Positions 17,670 through 25,735 of a DNA stretch of 32,058 bases are shown piece after piece. How positions within the stretch are numbered: the stretch's first letter is position 1; every line of letters begins with the position of its first letter. A program made the translations under genes and the position numbers. Origin of the DNA: an uncultured Alphaproteobacteria bacterium (GTDB taxonomy: Bacteria; Pseudomonadota; Alphaproteobacteria; Methylaequorales; Methylaequoraceae). The DNA is taken from the NCBI GenBank assembly GCA_902536485.1, contig CACAXP010000012.1:1-32058 (forward strand), written 5' to 3'. The notes beneath the pieces are model-generated. The model made no database searches, was not told where the DNA came from, and saw only the letters and a list, made by a program, of their open reading frames with translations.

Positions 17670-18443
17670 ATGGATAATATTCAACGAAAAATTTTAATTA
17701 AAAAAGATAAAAATGCTAATCAAATTGTAAATTTCTCTTCTCTAGTTGATGAAACTAGTATTATTTTCTCAGGGAAAGAGGATGATGATTTTATGATAAA
17801 GATTAAAGAATCACTAATGGATTCCTTATCCCTCAAAAGAAAAATCACTGAAGATATTTTAAAAATGGACGGATTATCAGGGAGAAAATATAGATCTTTG
17901 ATAAATAGTCTTATTAACAAAGTTAAAAACCCCTCGTATCTAGAAATTGGTTCTTGGTTAGGTTCTACTGCATGTTCTGCAGCTTTTAAGAATAAGTTAA
18001 CAATTACCTGTATTGACAACTGGAGCCAGGTTTTTTTTGAAAACAAATTTCCTGAACCTGAAAAAATTTTTAAAGAAAATATTAAGAAATGCTTGAGTAG
18101 GGATTCAAAATACAATTTTATAAATAATGATTTTAGAAAAATAGACTTTTCATCCATTGGTGAGCATAATGTTTATCTTTTTGACGGCCCCCATCATTAC
18201 GAAGATCACTTTGATGGAATAGTGCTAGCTCAGCCAGCACTTACTGAAAAATTTATTCTGATAATAGATGATTGGAATTGGAATCAAGTTCGTAACGGCA
18301 CGATATCTGCTTTAAAAGATCTTAAACTGAATATTGTATCAAAACTTGAGATTAGAACAACCCAAGATGGTTCTAACGCTCTCATGATGAGTCAAAATAG
18401 TGACTGGCATCAGGGATATTGTTTTTTTGTAATACAAAAATAG
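17670..18443 (+). CDS. Class I SAM-dependent methyltransferase
   Basis: 257 aa. Motif I is YLEIGSWLGSTA (90-101), acidic motif II is ITCIDNWS, and DGPHHYEDHFDGI follows, the layout of Methyltransf_24-type enzymes. The first 80 residues are a charged helical extension. WHQGYCFFV at the end may close the fold. The substrate is unknown. It is divergent from lldD with little room for separate promoters and ends one base before the stop of a small convergent ORF. Confidence 0.75.
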   Translation: MDNIQRKILIKKDKNANQIVNFSSLVDETSIIFSGKEDDDFMIKIKESLMDSLSLKRKITEDILKMDGLSGRKYRSLINSLINKVKNPSYLEIGSWLGSTACSAAFKNKLTITCIDNWSQVFFENKFPEPEKIFKENIKKCLSRDSKYNFINNDFRKIDFSSIGEHNVYLFDGPHHYEDHFDGIVLAQPALTEKFILIIDDWNWNQVRNGTISALKDLKLNIVSKLEIRTTQDGSNALMMSQNSDWHQGYCFFVIQK

Positions 18444-18596
18444 CTACTTTTTTTTTTTAAGAGCATCTGAAATTACAGACGAAATCAATGAAGTATCTTT
18501 TTTTGTAACATATTTCAAAGATGCTAATTTGTCCACAAAAGTGTTAGAAGAATCTTTTAAAAGTTGTTTAATATTATTATTTTTATTTTTTTTCAT
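18444..18596 (-). CDS. Small Lys-rich hypothetical protein (50 aa)
   Basis: An ATG at 18596 opens 50 codons ending at TAG 18444-18446. The protein starts MKKNKNNNIKQLLKDSS and ends in DALKKKK; the middle (FVDKLASLKYVTKKD) could be helical. It lies 34 nt downstream of yajQ on the same strand and is convergent with the methyltransferase, whose stop touches its stop (TAGCTA). The end is encoded by an A11 tract. No Shine-Dalgarno is clear and no family is recognised. The position fills an otherwise empty gap in a dense genome, which is the main reason to list it. Confidence 0.4.
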   Translation of the reverse strand: MKKNKNNNIKQLLKDSSNTFVDKLASLKYVTKKDTSLISSVISDALKKKK

Positions 18597-18630
18597 AGTT
18601 TTATTATGAAAGATTAATGCCAAAAATAAA

Positions 18631-19116
18631 TTAATCTCTAAAATTTATAAATTGAAGTGGCTGCTTAATTTCTAAGTTTTTTATGGTTTGAATTACTTCT
18701 TGAAGTACGTCTCTTTTAGCTCCAGTAATCCTAAGCTCTTCTCCTCTTATTGAAAATTGAACCTTAAATTTACTGTTTTTAATGATTTTATTTATTTTTT
18801 GGGATATTTCTCTATCAATTCCTTGAACAATTTTTGATTTTTGCCTTAACATACCTCCTTTAGCATCTTCAATTTTTGCAAATTCGAATGCCCCAGTAGA
18901 AACTTTTCTTTTAACTAAATGAGTTCTAAATATTTGTTGAACTTGATCAATTTTATACTGGTCTTCAGCCATTAGTTCAATTTCGTCGGATTCTCTTGAG
19001 ATTTTTGATTGGCTATTTTTAAAGTCGTATCTCGTAGTGATTTCTCTCATTGCACTATTAATGGCATTATCTACTTCAGCAAGGTCTGTTTTTTAGACAA
19101 TATCAAAAGATGGCAT
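18631..19116 (-). pseudogene. yajQ: YajQ-family nucleotide-binding protein, interrupted by an in-frame stop
   Basis: Reading from the ATG at 19116 gives MPSFDIV, then TAA (19093-19095), then KTDLAEVDNAINSAMREI, the standard YajQ N-terminus with the conserved Ser codon of IVSKTD changed to stop. The rest is intact: TTRYDFKNSQ, a VQFSIRGEELRITGAKRD segment and the terminal LQFINFRD, giving 161 aa if the stop is ignored, the usual length. An ATG at 19050 could allow reinitiation of a 139-aa product lacking the first strand and helix. YajQ proteins bind cyclic di-GMP in some species. The stop may be a real mutation or a base-call error (TCA to TAA). Confidence 0.88.
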
Positions 19117-19204
19117 CAATATTCCAAATTATTAATTAGTTGTAATTATAAGTGTCTATTATAAAATTAAATGATCTGTTAAGTAAACAAATAAGTAATT
19201 TATA

Positions 19205-20584
19205 ATGTTAGAAGTCAAATCTCCATGGAATTTAGAAATTATTAAAAAAATTGAATGTCACAATCAAAATGAGATTGAAAAAATAATAAGTTCTGCACAC
19301 AAAATAGCCCTTGAAAAAGAAGCAAATTTTCAGAAAAAAGATAGAATTGAAGTTCTGAATAATTTTTCAAAAAAGATAAGGCAGAATGTTAATGATTTGG
19401 CTAAATTGGCTACTAGCGAAGGAGGCAAACCCATTCAAGATTCGATAATAGAAATTAACAGAGGGGCTGAAGGTGTTGATGCTGCTGTAGAGGTTTTAAA
19501 ATCAGACGTAGGTAATGTAATTCCAATGAATATCAATGAGGCTTCAAGTAACAGAGTTGCTTTTACCCAAAAAGAACCAATAGGGGTAGTGTTAGCAATA
19601 AGTGCATTTAATCATCCATTTAATCTCATTATTCACCAAATTATTCCTGCGATTGCTTCTGGATGTGTTGTGATAGTTAAGCCTGCTGAAGATACCCCAC
19701 TCTCTTGTATAAAAATTATAGAAATGCTTTTTGAATCAGGACTACCTGAAAATAGATGTTATTTTTGTATGCCAGAAAATCTTGAACTAGCAGAAAAATT
19801 GGTATCTGATGAAAGAATTGATTTTTTTAGCTTCATAGGTTCAGCAAAAATTGGGTGGATGCTAAGATCAAAACTTTCTCCCGGCACAAGGTGCGCGTTA
19901 GAACATGGTGGTATGGCGCCAACTTTCTTGACTGAAAGTACTGATTTAGATACTGCTTCTAAACTATTAGTTAAAGGTGGTTTTTATCATGCTGGACAGG
20001 TCTGTGTTTCAGTACAAAGAATTTTTGTTCATAAAAATATTTTTGATAAATTTTTAAGTATTTTTGAAAAAAACTTAAAACCATTAAAAGTAGGAAATCC
20101 TTTAGATAATACAACAGAAATTGGTCCGTTAATCCGACCATCTGAAGTTGAAAGGGTTCAAGAATGGGTTAATGAATCCGTATCATCAGGAACTACTTTA
20201 CTATGTGGAGGAAATAAAATATCAGAGACTTGTTTTGAAAAAACTGTACTAATTAACCCAAAATTTTCAGATAAAGTCTCTCGTATGGAAATTTTTGGTC
20301 CTGTTGTTAATATATATTCGTACGATAATTTAGAAGAGACTATTGAAATTGCAAATGACACTAGTGTATCTTTTCAAGCATCCATTTTTTCAAATAATAT
20401 TGATGAAACTATGAGTTTTTACAAAAAGATTAATGCATCTGCCGTTTTTCACAATGATCATACTGCATTTAGAGTTGATTGGATGCCTTTTGCAGGGCTA
20501 AAACACTCTGGTCATGGTGTGGGTGGTATAAAGTATACAATGCATGAAATGCAAATCGAAAAAATGATGGTTTTAAGAAATTAA
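19205..20584 (+). CDS. NAD(P)-dependent aldehyde dehydrogenase
   Basis: 459 aa. The catalytic Cys267 is in HAGQVCVSVQRI, the general-base Glu233 in ALEHGGMAP, N136 in AFNHPFN and the cofactor element FIGS at 210-213. Sequence style (KEPIGVVLAISAFNHP, GLKHSGHGVGG) is nearer the lactaldehyde/phosphonoacetaldehyde/succinate-semialdehyde group than betaine-aldehyde enzymes. The aldehyde cannot be named. It is 17 nt upstream of an AlsS-type TPP enzyme and the two are presumably one transcript, starting from the 88-nt divergent region shared with yajQ. Confidence 0.87.
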   Translation: MLEVKSPWNLEIIKKIECHNQNEIEKIISSAHKIALEKEANFQKKDRIEVLNNFSKKIRQNVNDLAKLATSEGGKPIQDSIIEINRGAEGVDAAVEVLKSDVGNVIPMNINEASSNRVAFTQKEPIGVVLAISAFNHPFNLIIHQIIPAIASGCVVIVKPAEDTPLSCIKIIEMLFESGLPENRCYFCMPENLELAEKLVSDERIDFFSFIGSAKIGWMLRSKLSPGTRCALEHGGMAPTFLTESTDLDTASKLLVKGGFYHAGQVCVSVQRIFVHKNIFDKFLSIFEKNLKPLKVGNPLDNTTEIGPLIRPSEVERVQEWVNESVSSGTTLLCGGNKISETCFEKTVLINPKFSDKVSRMEIFGPVVNIYSYDNLEETIEIANDTSVSFQASIFSNNIDETMSFYKKINASAVFHNDHTAFRVDWMPFAGLKHSGHGVGGIKYTMHEMQIEKMMVLRN

Positions 20585-20601
20585 TTTTAAAAGGAGAAAT
20601 A

Positions 20602-22272
20602 ATGAAAGCATCAGATTTATTTATTAAATGTTTAGAAGAAGAAGGAGTAACAAAAATTTTTGGTATTCCCGGGGAAGAAAATGCTGACTTCATGATTTCT
20701 CTCAAAAAAAGTACAAAAATAGAATTTATACTTTGTAGACACGAACAAGCAGCAGCTTTTATGGCAGATGTTTATGGCAGACTTACTGGTAAAGCTGGAG
20801 TTTGTTTAGCTACTCTAGGTCCTGGTGTAACTAATCTAGTGACTGGTCTAGCTGACGCAAATATGGATAGAGCTCCTGTTGTTGCAATAATTGGGCAAGG
20901 TTCAACAGAAAGACTTCATAAAGAAAGTCATCAAATTATGGACTCAATTAGTATGGTAGCCCCTATTTCTAAATGGGCACAAACAATCCTATCTCCAAAA
21001 AATATTACTGAGGTTATAAGAAAAGCGTTTAAAGTAGCTGAAACAGAAAAACCTGGAGTAACAGTTATTGAACTACCTGAAGATATTGCAAAAGAGGAAA
21101 TAAACGATGAACCAATAAAGCCAACCTTAACAAGAAGACCAGCAGCAGATAACAGAGCTATTAATGAAGCTGTTGAATTGATTACAAACGCTAAAAATCC
21201 AATAATATTAGCTGGTAACGGTACAATTAGAAAGAGGGCCTCTAACAGATTAAGAGTCTTGGTTGAAAATCTTGGAATTGGAGTGATTAATACTTTTATG
21301 GGTAAAGGATCTATAGCATCTAATGATAAACATAGTTTATTTACAATAGGATTAGGTAGTGGAGATTATAATAATTTAGCAATAGATGAGTCTGATTTAG
21401 TTATTGCGATTGGTTATGACTTAGTCGAATATAGCCCATCAGCTTGGAACAGAATTGAAAAAGGGAAAAAAAAAGTCATTCATATAGATTATACACCAGC
21501 TGAAGTTGACAGAGATTATCTGCCAAATGTAGAAATAATAGCAGATTTAGCAGGAGCGCTATTTCAATTAAATAACGCACTAATTGAAAAAGTTGGAAGG
21601 AAAAATTTACCAATTTTTAATATAAATTCTATTCAGAAAGCAAGAGAAACTATGCTTAATCATCTAAATCAAAATAATGACGATGATTCTTTTCCAATGA
21701 AGCCACAAAGAGTTTTAGCTGATGTAAGAAAAGTCATGAATGACGATGATATAGTTTTATCAGATGTTGGTGCGCATAAAATGTGGGTAGCAAGAGAATA
21801 TAATTGTACCTCGCCTAATACATGTCTTATATCAAATGGTTTTTGTACAATGGGATTTGCATTACCTGGATCAATGGGAGCAAAAATGGTTTTTCCAGAC
21901 AAGAAAATTTTATCAATTAATGGAGATGCAGGTTTTTTAATGAATGTTCAAGATTTAGAAACTGCAGTTAGGCAAAACTTAAATGTTGTTGCTGTAGTAT
22001 GGCTGGATGGAGAATATGGATTAATTAAATGGAAACAACAAATTCAATTTAGTGGAGAGCATTCAGATTTAAAATTTGATAACCCTGACTTTGGAGAATT
22101 AGCTAAATCCATGAATATGTGGGGAACACAAATTAATAGTGCCAAAGATTTTTTACCAGCACTAAAAGAAGCATTTAAGCAAAAAGGACCCGCAATTATC
22201 GGTGTTCCAGTTGACTATTCAGAAAACATGAGACTAACGGAACATCTAGGAAAAGTTTCAGCAGTAATTTAA
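20602..22272 (+). CDS. Acetolactate synthase-like TPP enzyme, catabolic (AlsS) type
   Basis: 556 aa. The TPP-activating Glu48 is in CRHEQAAAFMADVYGR, and the C-terminal TPP/Mg motif is NGDAGFLMNVQDLETA. LGPGVTNLVTG and the domain order (TPP-binding N, central, TPP-binding C) are those of acetohydroxyacid synthases. No regulatory small subunit is adjacent, and the overall pattern fits AlsS, which condenses two pyruvates to acetolactate. Related enzymes (Xsc, oxalyl-CoA decarboxylase, benzaldehyde lyase) share the fold. A strong GGAG (20593-20596) stands 5 nt before the ATG, unusual in this window. The partner aldehyde dehydrogenase suggests a role other than branched amino-acid synthesis. Confidence 0.85.
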   Translation: MKASDLFIKCLEEEGVTKIFGIPGEENADFMISLKKSTKIEFILCRHEQAAAFMADVYGRLTGKAGVCLATLGPGVTNLVTGLADANMDRAPVVAIIGQGSTERLHKESHQIMDSISMVAPISKWAQTILSPKNITEVIRKAFKVAETEKPGVTVIELPEDIAKEEINDEPIKPTLTRRPAADNRAINEAVELITNAKNPIILAGNGTIRKRASNRLRVLVENLGIGVINTFMGKGSIASNDKHSLFTIGLGSGDYNNLAIDESDLVIAIGYDLVEYSPSAWNRIEKGKKKVIHIDYTPAEVDRDYLPNVEIIADLAGALFQLNNALIEKVGRKNLPIFNINSIQKARETMLNHLNQNNDDDSFPMKPQRVLADVRKVMNDDDIVLSDVGAHKMWVAREYNCTSPNTCLISNGFCTMGFALPGSMGAKMVFPDKKILSINGDAGFLMNVQDLETAVRQNLNVVAVVWLDGEYGLIKWKQQIQFSGEHSDLKFDNPDFGELAKSMNMWGTQINSAKDFLPALKEAFKQKGPAIIGVPVDYSENMRLTEHLGKVSAVI

Positions 22273-22577
22273 TGCTAAAAAAAATCGTAATTTTTTTTCT
22301 ATTTTGCTTGTTTTCTTTCAATTCTTACAGCAAAGTTTGTGAAATTTCGATTATAAAAACTTTCAAAGACTTAAAGGAAAAAATAAAAATATGCGACAAA
22401 GGGGATAAACTTTATCTGAATTATGACATAAAACTTGTTGGCGAAGAATTAGTTGTAAATTTATGTAGCCTAAAGGATACAATTATTTTTAAAGAAGAAT
22501 CAAAAATAATTCATAAAAGGAAAAGTGGAGCATCGATAGTCTGTATATATGATCCTAGTAAAGAACTTTTTAACTAA
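22272..22577 (+). CDS. Small secreted protein with four cysteines, hypothetical
   Basis: 101 aa. A signal peptide of about 20 residues (cleavage after SYS) leaves a mature protein of 81 aa with Cys at 23, 41, 65 and 91, which could form two disulfides in the periplasm. No domain is recognised. The ATG overlaps the AlsS-like stop by one base (TAATG), so it is translated with that operon. Its 3' end overlaps the convergent helicase gene by 8 nt. Confidence 0.65.
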   Translation: MLKKIVIFFLFCLFSFNSYSKVCEISIIKTFKDLKEKIKICDKGDKLYLNYDIKLVGEELVVNLCSLKDTIIFKEESKIIHKRKSGASIVCIYDPSKELFN

Positions 22578-24387
22578 TTTTATAGTACGGGAGCTCTTCT
22601 GTATTAGTCACACCCATTGCAGCTATTCTTTCAACAACCTGAAGTGCTTTTTGAAACTTTCTTTCATTAACATCACTGGTATTACTTGAGAAACTTTCAC
22701 CACAAATAGATATACCATAGTTTGTTTGAACTGGTCGAATTACTCTTCCTTTACTTAAACCATCACTTAAATAAGTAAAAACAAATTCTTCTTGTTGTGG
22801 AATTACAATTTCCCTCTCAAACAAAAATTGTCTCACTTTTTTTTCTGCTTGTAAGGTTAAGTTCCAAAATTCGTTTTCTGAGTTTGTGGACTCACCTGAA
22901 ACATAATCAAAAGCCAAACAAAAACTTAAAAAAAGTTTTTCGTAAATATTTGCATCCCTCCATGCAGATGATTCCATATTTTTCCAAATATTTGTATTCA
23001 TATCCGAAAATATCTTTGGAACCCTTTCAAAAAAAACTTTGTGCAAACTATTATCATTTTTTGGTTTATCAATTTTGTTGTCTTTATATAAATCTGTTGA
23101 GGCATATGATTGACATAATGGACAAGGCTGATCTGATAATATTTTTTTCTTGTAAACCAATGAACATCTCAAATCATCTTTGTTCATTCCCTCACAGAGC
23201 AGGTAAGTATAATCTCTATTTTCAACGAATTGTTCTTTACTTATCCAGTTAAATCTATTTTTAAATTCTAAATATGATTTTCTATGGTTCCACAATTTCC
23301 ATTTTAATTTTTCAACTGGCCCAAAAGTGGTAAAGTTTGAACTAACATCAATAACAATGCATTTTTCTTTGTTTTCTGAAGATCTAAGACCCCGACCAAC
23401 TGATTGCCCCCAAAAAACTTTTGATAATGTTGGTCTAAGGTGCACAATTATATTACAGTTAGGGTTATCCCACCCTTCTGATAAAACTCCAACAGAAATC
23501 AATGACTCAATCTCTCCTTTTTCATGTTTATCTAATACAACTAACCTTTCCTTAAGTGGTGTTTTTGCAGTTATCAATTCAACATTCAAATCATATTTCA
23601 AAACCTGTCTTTTTGTTTCCTCAGCAACCAAAACATCAGGACAAAACCATGCAGAAATTGGCTTACCTTTTATACTTTTTCTTTGTTCCATATAAATTTT
23701 ACAAGCGTAGTCGATCATAGATGATTTAATAATTGCATTAGAAAGTTGCTCTACAGGGAAATCACCTGTTGAAATATCCATTTTTTCTAATTCTAAATCA
23801 TGAATAAAAAAAGATTTGTATTCTGCTGGAACCAATACTTTTTCTTTAATTAATTCTTCAATATCTGCACAGTCAATAATTGCATCAAAAGCTAAACCTA
23901 ATTGGTCTTTTTGATCACCTGTTCTTCTCTCTGGTGAAGCTGTTAAACCCAATAATTTGGATTGCTCTCCTGATTTGTTATCAAATTGATCTAACAGCTC
24001 TTTATAAGCCTGACCATTCGGTGAAACCCTATGTGCTTCATCGATAATAAGAAGATCACAATTCTCGATAGCTTTCATCAAAAAATCTCTTGATCTAAGG
24101 TTAGTGGAAATTAGAACATCATAACTACAAAAGGGTTTTCCTGTTTCAGATAAACCGAGTTTTTTAACTTTGTGCTCGTTAGACAAGCCTCTTTCCAATT
24201 GTTCAAGTAAAACTAACCTGTGACAAAGCACTACTATTTTTTTATTTTTATAGAATCTGTTAATAATTTCACTGGCAAGAACTGTCTTCCCTGCCCCAGT
24301 TGGTGCTTTTAAAATAAACTTCCTGTAATTTTTTATTATATCAGGAAATTCATCTATTACTTTTTGTTGCCATCGTCGTAATTTCAT
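22570..24387 (-). CDS. SF2 DEAD/DEAH-box helicase of the type III restriction Res/SSL2 group
   Basis: 605 aa. Motif I APTGAGKT (28-35), motif II DEAH (116-119), LGLTASPERR (motif III) and GQSVGRGLRS (motif VI) are all intact. The RWQQKVIDEF start is the Q-motif region of ResIII-like translocases. A Cys-rich stretch (CEGMNKDDLRC, then CPLC) about 400-430 may bind zinc. The last 150 residues match nothing known to me. No methyltransferase, nuclease or other defence partner adjoins it, so a stand-alone repair or RNA/DNA remodelling role is as likely as restriction. It diverges from panD across 63 nt. Confidence 0.85.
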   Translation of the reverse strand: MKLRRWQQKVIDEFPDIIKNYRKFILKAPTGAGKTVLASEIINRFYKNKKIVVLCHRLVLLEQLERGLSNEHKVKKLGLSETGKPFCSYDVLISTNLRSRDFLMKAIENCDLLIIDEAHRVSPNGQAYKELLDQFDNKSGEQSKLLGLTASPERRTGDQKDQLGLAFDAIIDCADIEELIKEKVLVPAEYKSFFIHDLELEKMDISTGDFPVEQLSNAIIKSSMIDYACKIYMEQRKSIKGKPISAWFCPDVLVAEETKRQVLKYDLNVELITAKTPLKERLVVLDKHEKGEIESLISVGVLSEGWDNPNCNIIVHLRPTLSKVFWGQSVGRGLRSSENKEKCIVIDVSSNFTTFGPVEKLKWKLWNHRKSYLEFKNRFNWISKEQFVENRDYTYLLCEGMNKDDLRCSLVYKKKILSDQPCPLCQSYASTDLYKDNKIDKPKNDNSLHKVFFERVPKIFSDMNTNIWKNMESSAWRDANIYEKLFLSFCLAFDYVSGESTNSENEFWNLTLQAEKKVRQFLFEREIVIPQQEEFVFTYLSDGLSKGRVIRPVQTNYGISICGESFSSNTSDVNERKFQKALQVVERIAAMGVTNTEELPYYKIS

Positions 24388-24450
24388 GAACCATCTATTT
24401 TAATATATTTTTTATTGATTATCCATCAGCTTTATGTTTTTAGTATATTT

Positions 24451-24849
24451 ATGATGATTCAAATACTAAAATCAAAGCTTCACAGGGCTATAATTACAGA
24501 AGTTCATCTTGATTATGAGGGTTCTTGTGCTATTGATGAGGAGTTGTTAGAGGCTGCTTCAATCAATGAATATGAAATGATTCATATTTATAACCTTAAT
24601 AACGGAAATAGATTTACAACATATGCAATAAAAGCAGAAAGAGGCTCAGGAACTGTTTCACTCAACGGTGCTGCCGCCTATCAGGGAAATAAAGATGATC
24701 TAATTATTATTTGTACCTATGCAGAAATTGATCAAAATGAAGCTAAAGAACACGAGCCCAAACTTATTTACTTTAAAGAAAACTCTAATATCATTAACGA
24801 GATTAAAACACAAATTCCTACCCAAAAAAATAATGTTGTTTCATTGTAA
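24451..24849 (+). CDS. panD: Aspartate 1-decarboxylase proenzyme
   Basis: 132 aa from ATG 24451. With this start the self-cleavage site is Gly24-Ser25 (YEGSCAID), and Arg54 and Tyr58 fall at the same numbers as in the E. coli enzyme. An upstream in-frame start at 24415 would add 12 atypical residues. PanD makes beta-alanine from aspartate for pantothenate and CoA, using a pyruvoyl group made from Ser25. The GAAAY segment that contacts the pyruvoyl is present (SLNGAAAYQG). It is divergent from the helicase and followed after 2 nt by a small membrane protein. Confidence 0.95.
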   Translation: MMIQILKSKLHRAIITEVHLDYEGSCAIDEELLEAASINEYEMIHIYNLNNGNRFTTYAIKAERGSGTVSLNGAAAYQGNKDDLIIICTYAEIDQNEAKEHEPKLIYFKENSNIINEIKTQIPTQKNNVVSL

Positions 24850-24851
24850 TC

Positions 24852-25067
24852 ATGTCTAGAAGTATGTGGATAATCATAATTCTGATTACAATTCTGATGG
24901 TCAGCTCTTACTGGTTTTCTAAAAATAAAAGTGCCCCCCCTTGGGTAAAATGTAAAGAATCTCTATTTGAACAAGTAGTATTTAAAAAGTGTACTCCTAG
25001 TTCTTTTTCTCAACCAAGTGAAATAAACTCAGAAATTGAGTCTGAGAAGTATGAAGAACCGCAATAA
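24852..25067 (+). CDS. Small single-pass membrane protein, hypothetical
   Basis: 71 aa. Residues 6-23 (WIIIILITILMVSSYWF) form one transmembrane segment, followed by a basic turn (SKNKS) and a hydrophilic tail ending in Glu-rich sequence. Two cysteines (KCKE, KKCT) lie in the tail. The gene starts 2 nt after panD, so it is probably co-transcribed with it. No family is recognised. Confidence 0.6.
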   Translation: MSRSMWIIIILITILMVSSYWFSKNKSAPPWVKCKESLFEQVVFKKCTPSSFSQPSEINSEIESEKYEEPQ

Positions 25068-25088
25068 CAAAACCTTCGATAAAAAATA

Positions 25089-25117
25089 TTGATTAAATTA
25101 TTTTTTTATGTCATTAA
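25089..25117 (+). promoter_or_regulatory. Possible promoter of tRNA-Thr
   Basis: TTGATT (25089-25094) and CATTAA (25112-25117) are separated by 17 nt and end about 9 nt before the mature tRNA 5' end. Spacing is ideal for a sigma-70-type promoter, but the hexamers match consensus only partly and such matches are frequent in AT-rich DNA. Confidence 0.3.
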
Positions 25118-25126
25118 AAGACAAAT

Positions 25127-25202
25127 GCCGCTTTAGCTCAGTTGGTAGAGCAACTGATTTGTAATCAGTGGGTCGGGAGTTCAAATCTCTCAAGCGGCAC
25201 CA
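25127..25202 (+). tRNA. tRNA-Thr (UGU)
   Basis: A complete 76-nt cloverleaf. The acceptor GCCGCTT pairs perfectly with AAGCGGC. The D-arm contains AGCTCAGTTGGTAGAGC, the anticodon stem ACTGA/TCAGT encloses loop TTTGTAA with anticodon TGT, and the T-arm has GTTCAAATC. The discriminator is A and CCA is encoded. It reads ACA (and other ACN by wobble). A decayed copy of the 3' half lies at 30896-30953 in the same orientation. Confidence 0.97.
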
Positions 25203-25395
25203 CTCACCAAGGGTTTCAGCTTTCTCTATATTTCACTAAACTCTCGGGGCTCCACATTTGTCATGTCATAGTTAGATTGTTAGGGCGGTTAGTTATATGT
25301 GCGCTGAGTGCATTAATAATATGTAGTGAATGCATAAAGAGAATTCCTTCAATGAATAATTGTCGTCTATGGTGAACTAAGTTAATATAATACTT
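25203..25395. other. Non-coding junction downstream of tRNA-Thr
   Basis: This 193-nt stretch has no convincing gene. Open frames that run through it start inside the tRNA and have no coding character. It looks richer in G and C than the flanking operons (for example the segment around 25240-25320). It is where an integrase would be expected for a tRNA-targeting island, but none is recognisable. Confidence 0.4.
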
Positions 25396-25704
25396 ATGAG
25401 AGCTCTAATTTTTATAGTTGTATTGACGTTGGCCTTACCCTTATTTGCAGATACCATTTATGATCCTTATGGCAAGTACAAGGGACTAATTGATGACGAA
25501 GGTCGTTTTTTTGATTCTCAAGGCGGTTATATGGGTAAGCTTACAACTGAGGGGGGCATTTACTCACCTTACGGTAAGTTTCTGGGAACCATTGAACCAA
25601 ATGGCAAGATCTATGATCCTTACGGTCGATATAAAGGTAAGTTAAATCAAGACGGAAAATATTTTGATTCTACTGGAAATTTTGGAGGAACAATTAGTAG
25701 ATAA
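25396..25704 (+). CDS. Secreted protein built of five 17-residue repeats
   Basis: 102 aa. After a signal peptide of about 18 residues (ending PLFA) the whole mature protein is a tandem repeat with a period of exactly 17 residues. Units begin at residues 21, 38, 55, 72 and 89, the last truncated to 14. The pattern is aromatic-pair, D/S-P/S-x-G, x-aromatic-x-G, x-x-x-x-x-G-x. Units 1, 3 and 4 carry YDPYG or YSPYG; units 2 and 5 carry FDSxG. Such spacing suggests successive beta-hairpins. No enzyme motif or known family is seen. It is the first gene after tRNA-Thr. Confidence 0.75.
   Translation: MRALIFIVVLTLALPLFADTIYDPYGKYKGLIDDEGRFFDSQGGYMGKLTTEGGIYSPYGKFLGTIEPNGKIYDPYGRYKGKLNQDGKYFDSTGNFGGTISR
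25456..25701 (+). repeat. Tandem 51-bp coding repeat (five units)
   Basis: The 17-residue protein repeats correspond to 51-bp units starting at 25456, 25507, 25558, 25609 and 25660 (last one 42 bp). Unit 1 and unit 4 are the most alike at DNA level (both contain TATGATCCTTA and a GG(C/T) AAG or CGA TA-type continuation). The units have diverged, so this is old duplication rather than a recent slippage product. Confidence 0.7.
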
Positions 25705-25735
25705 TTTTATACCAATCACTAACTTTTTTTAGTTA

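Noticed and set aside
22797..23695. Plus-strand ORFs of 151 and 122 aa.
   Set aside because: They are antisense shadows of the SF2 helicase, whose motifs are all intact on the other strand.
25142..25375. A 77-aa ORF downstream of tRNA-Thr.
   Set aside because: It begins inside the tRNA and lacks coding character; it is a by-product of the tRNA and junction sequence.
25720..25735. Hairpin TAACT-T6-AGTTA as terminator between convergent genes.
   Set aside because: Only five A/T-rich pairs and the loop is the T run itself; too weak to support.
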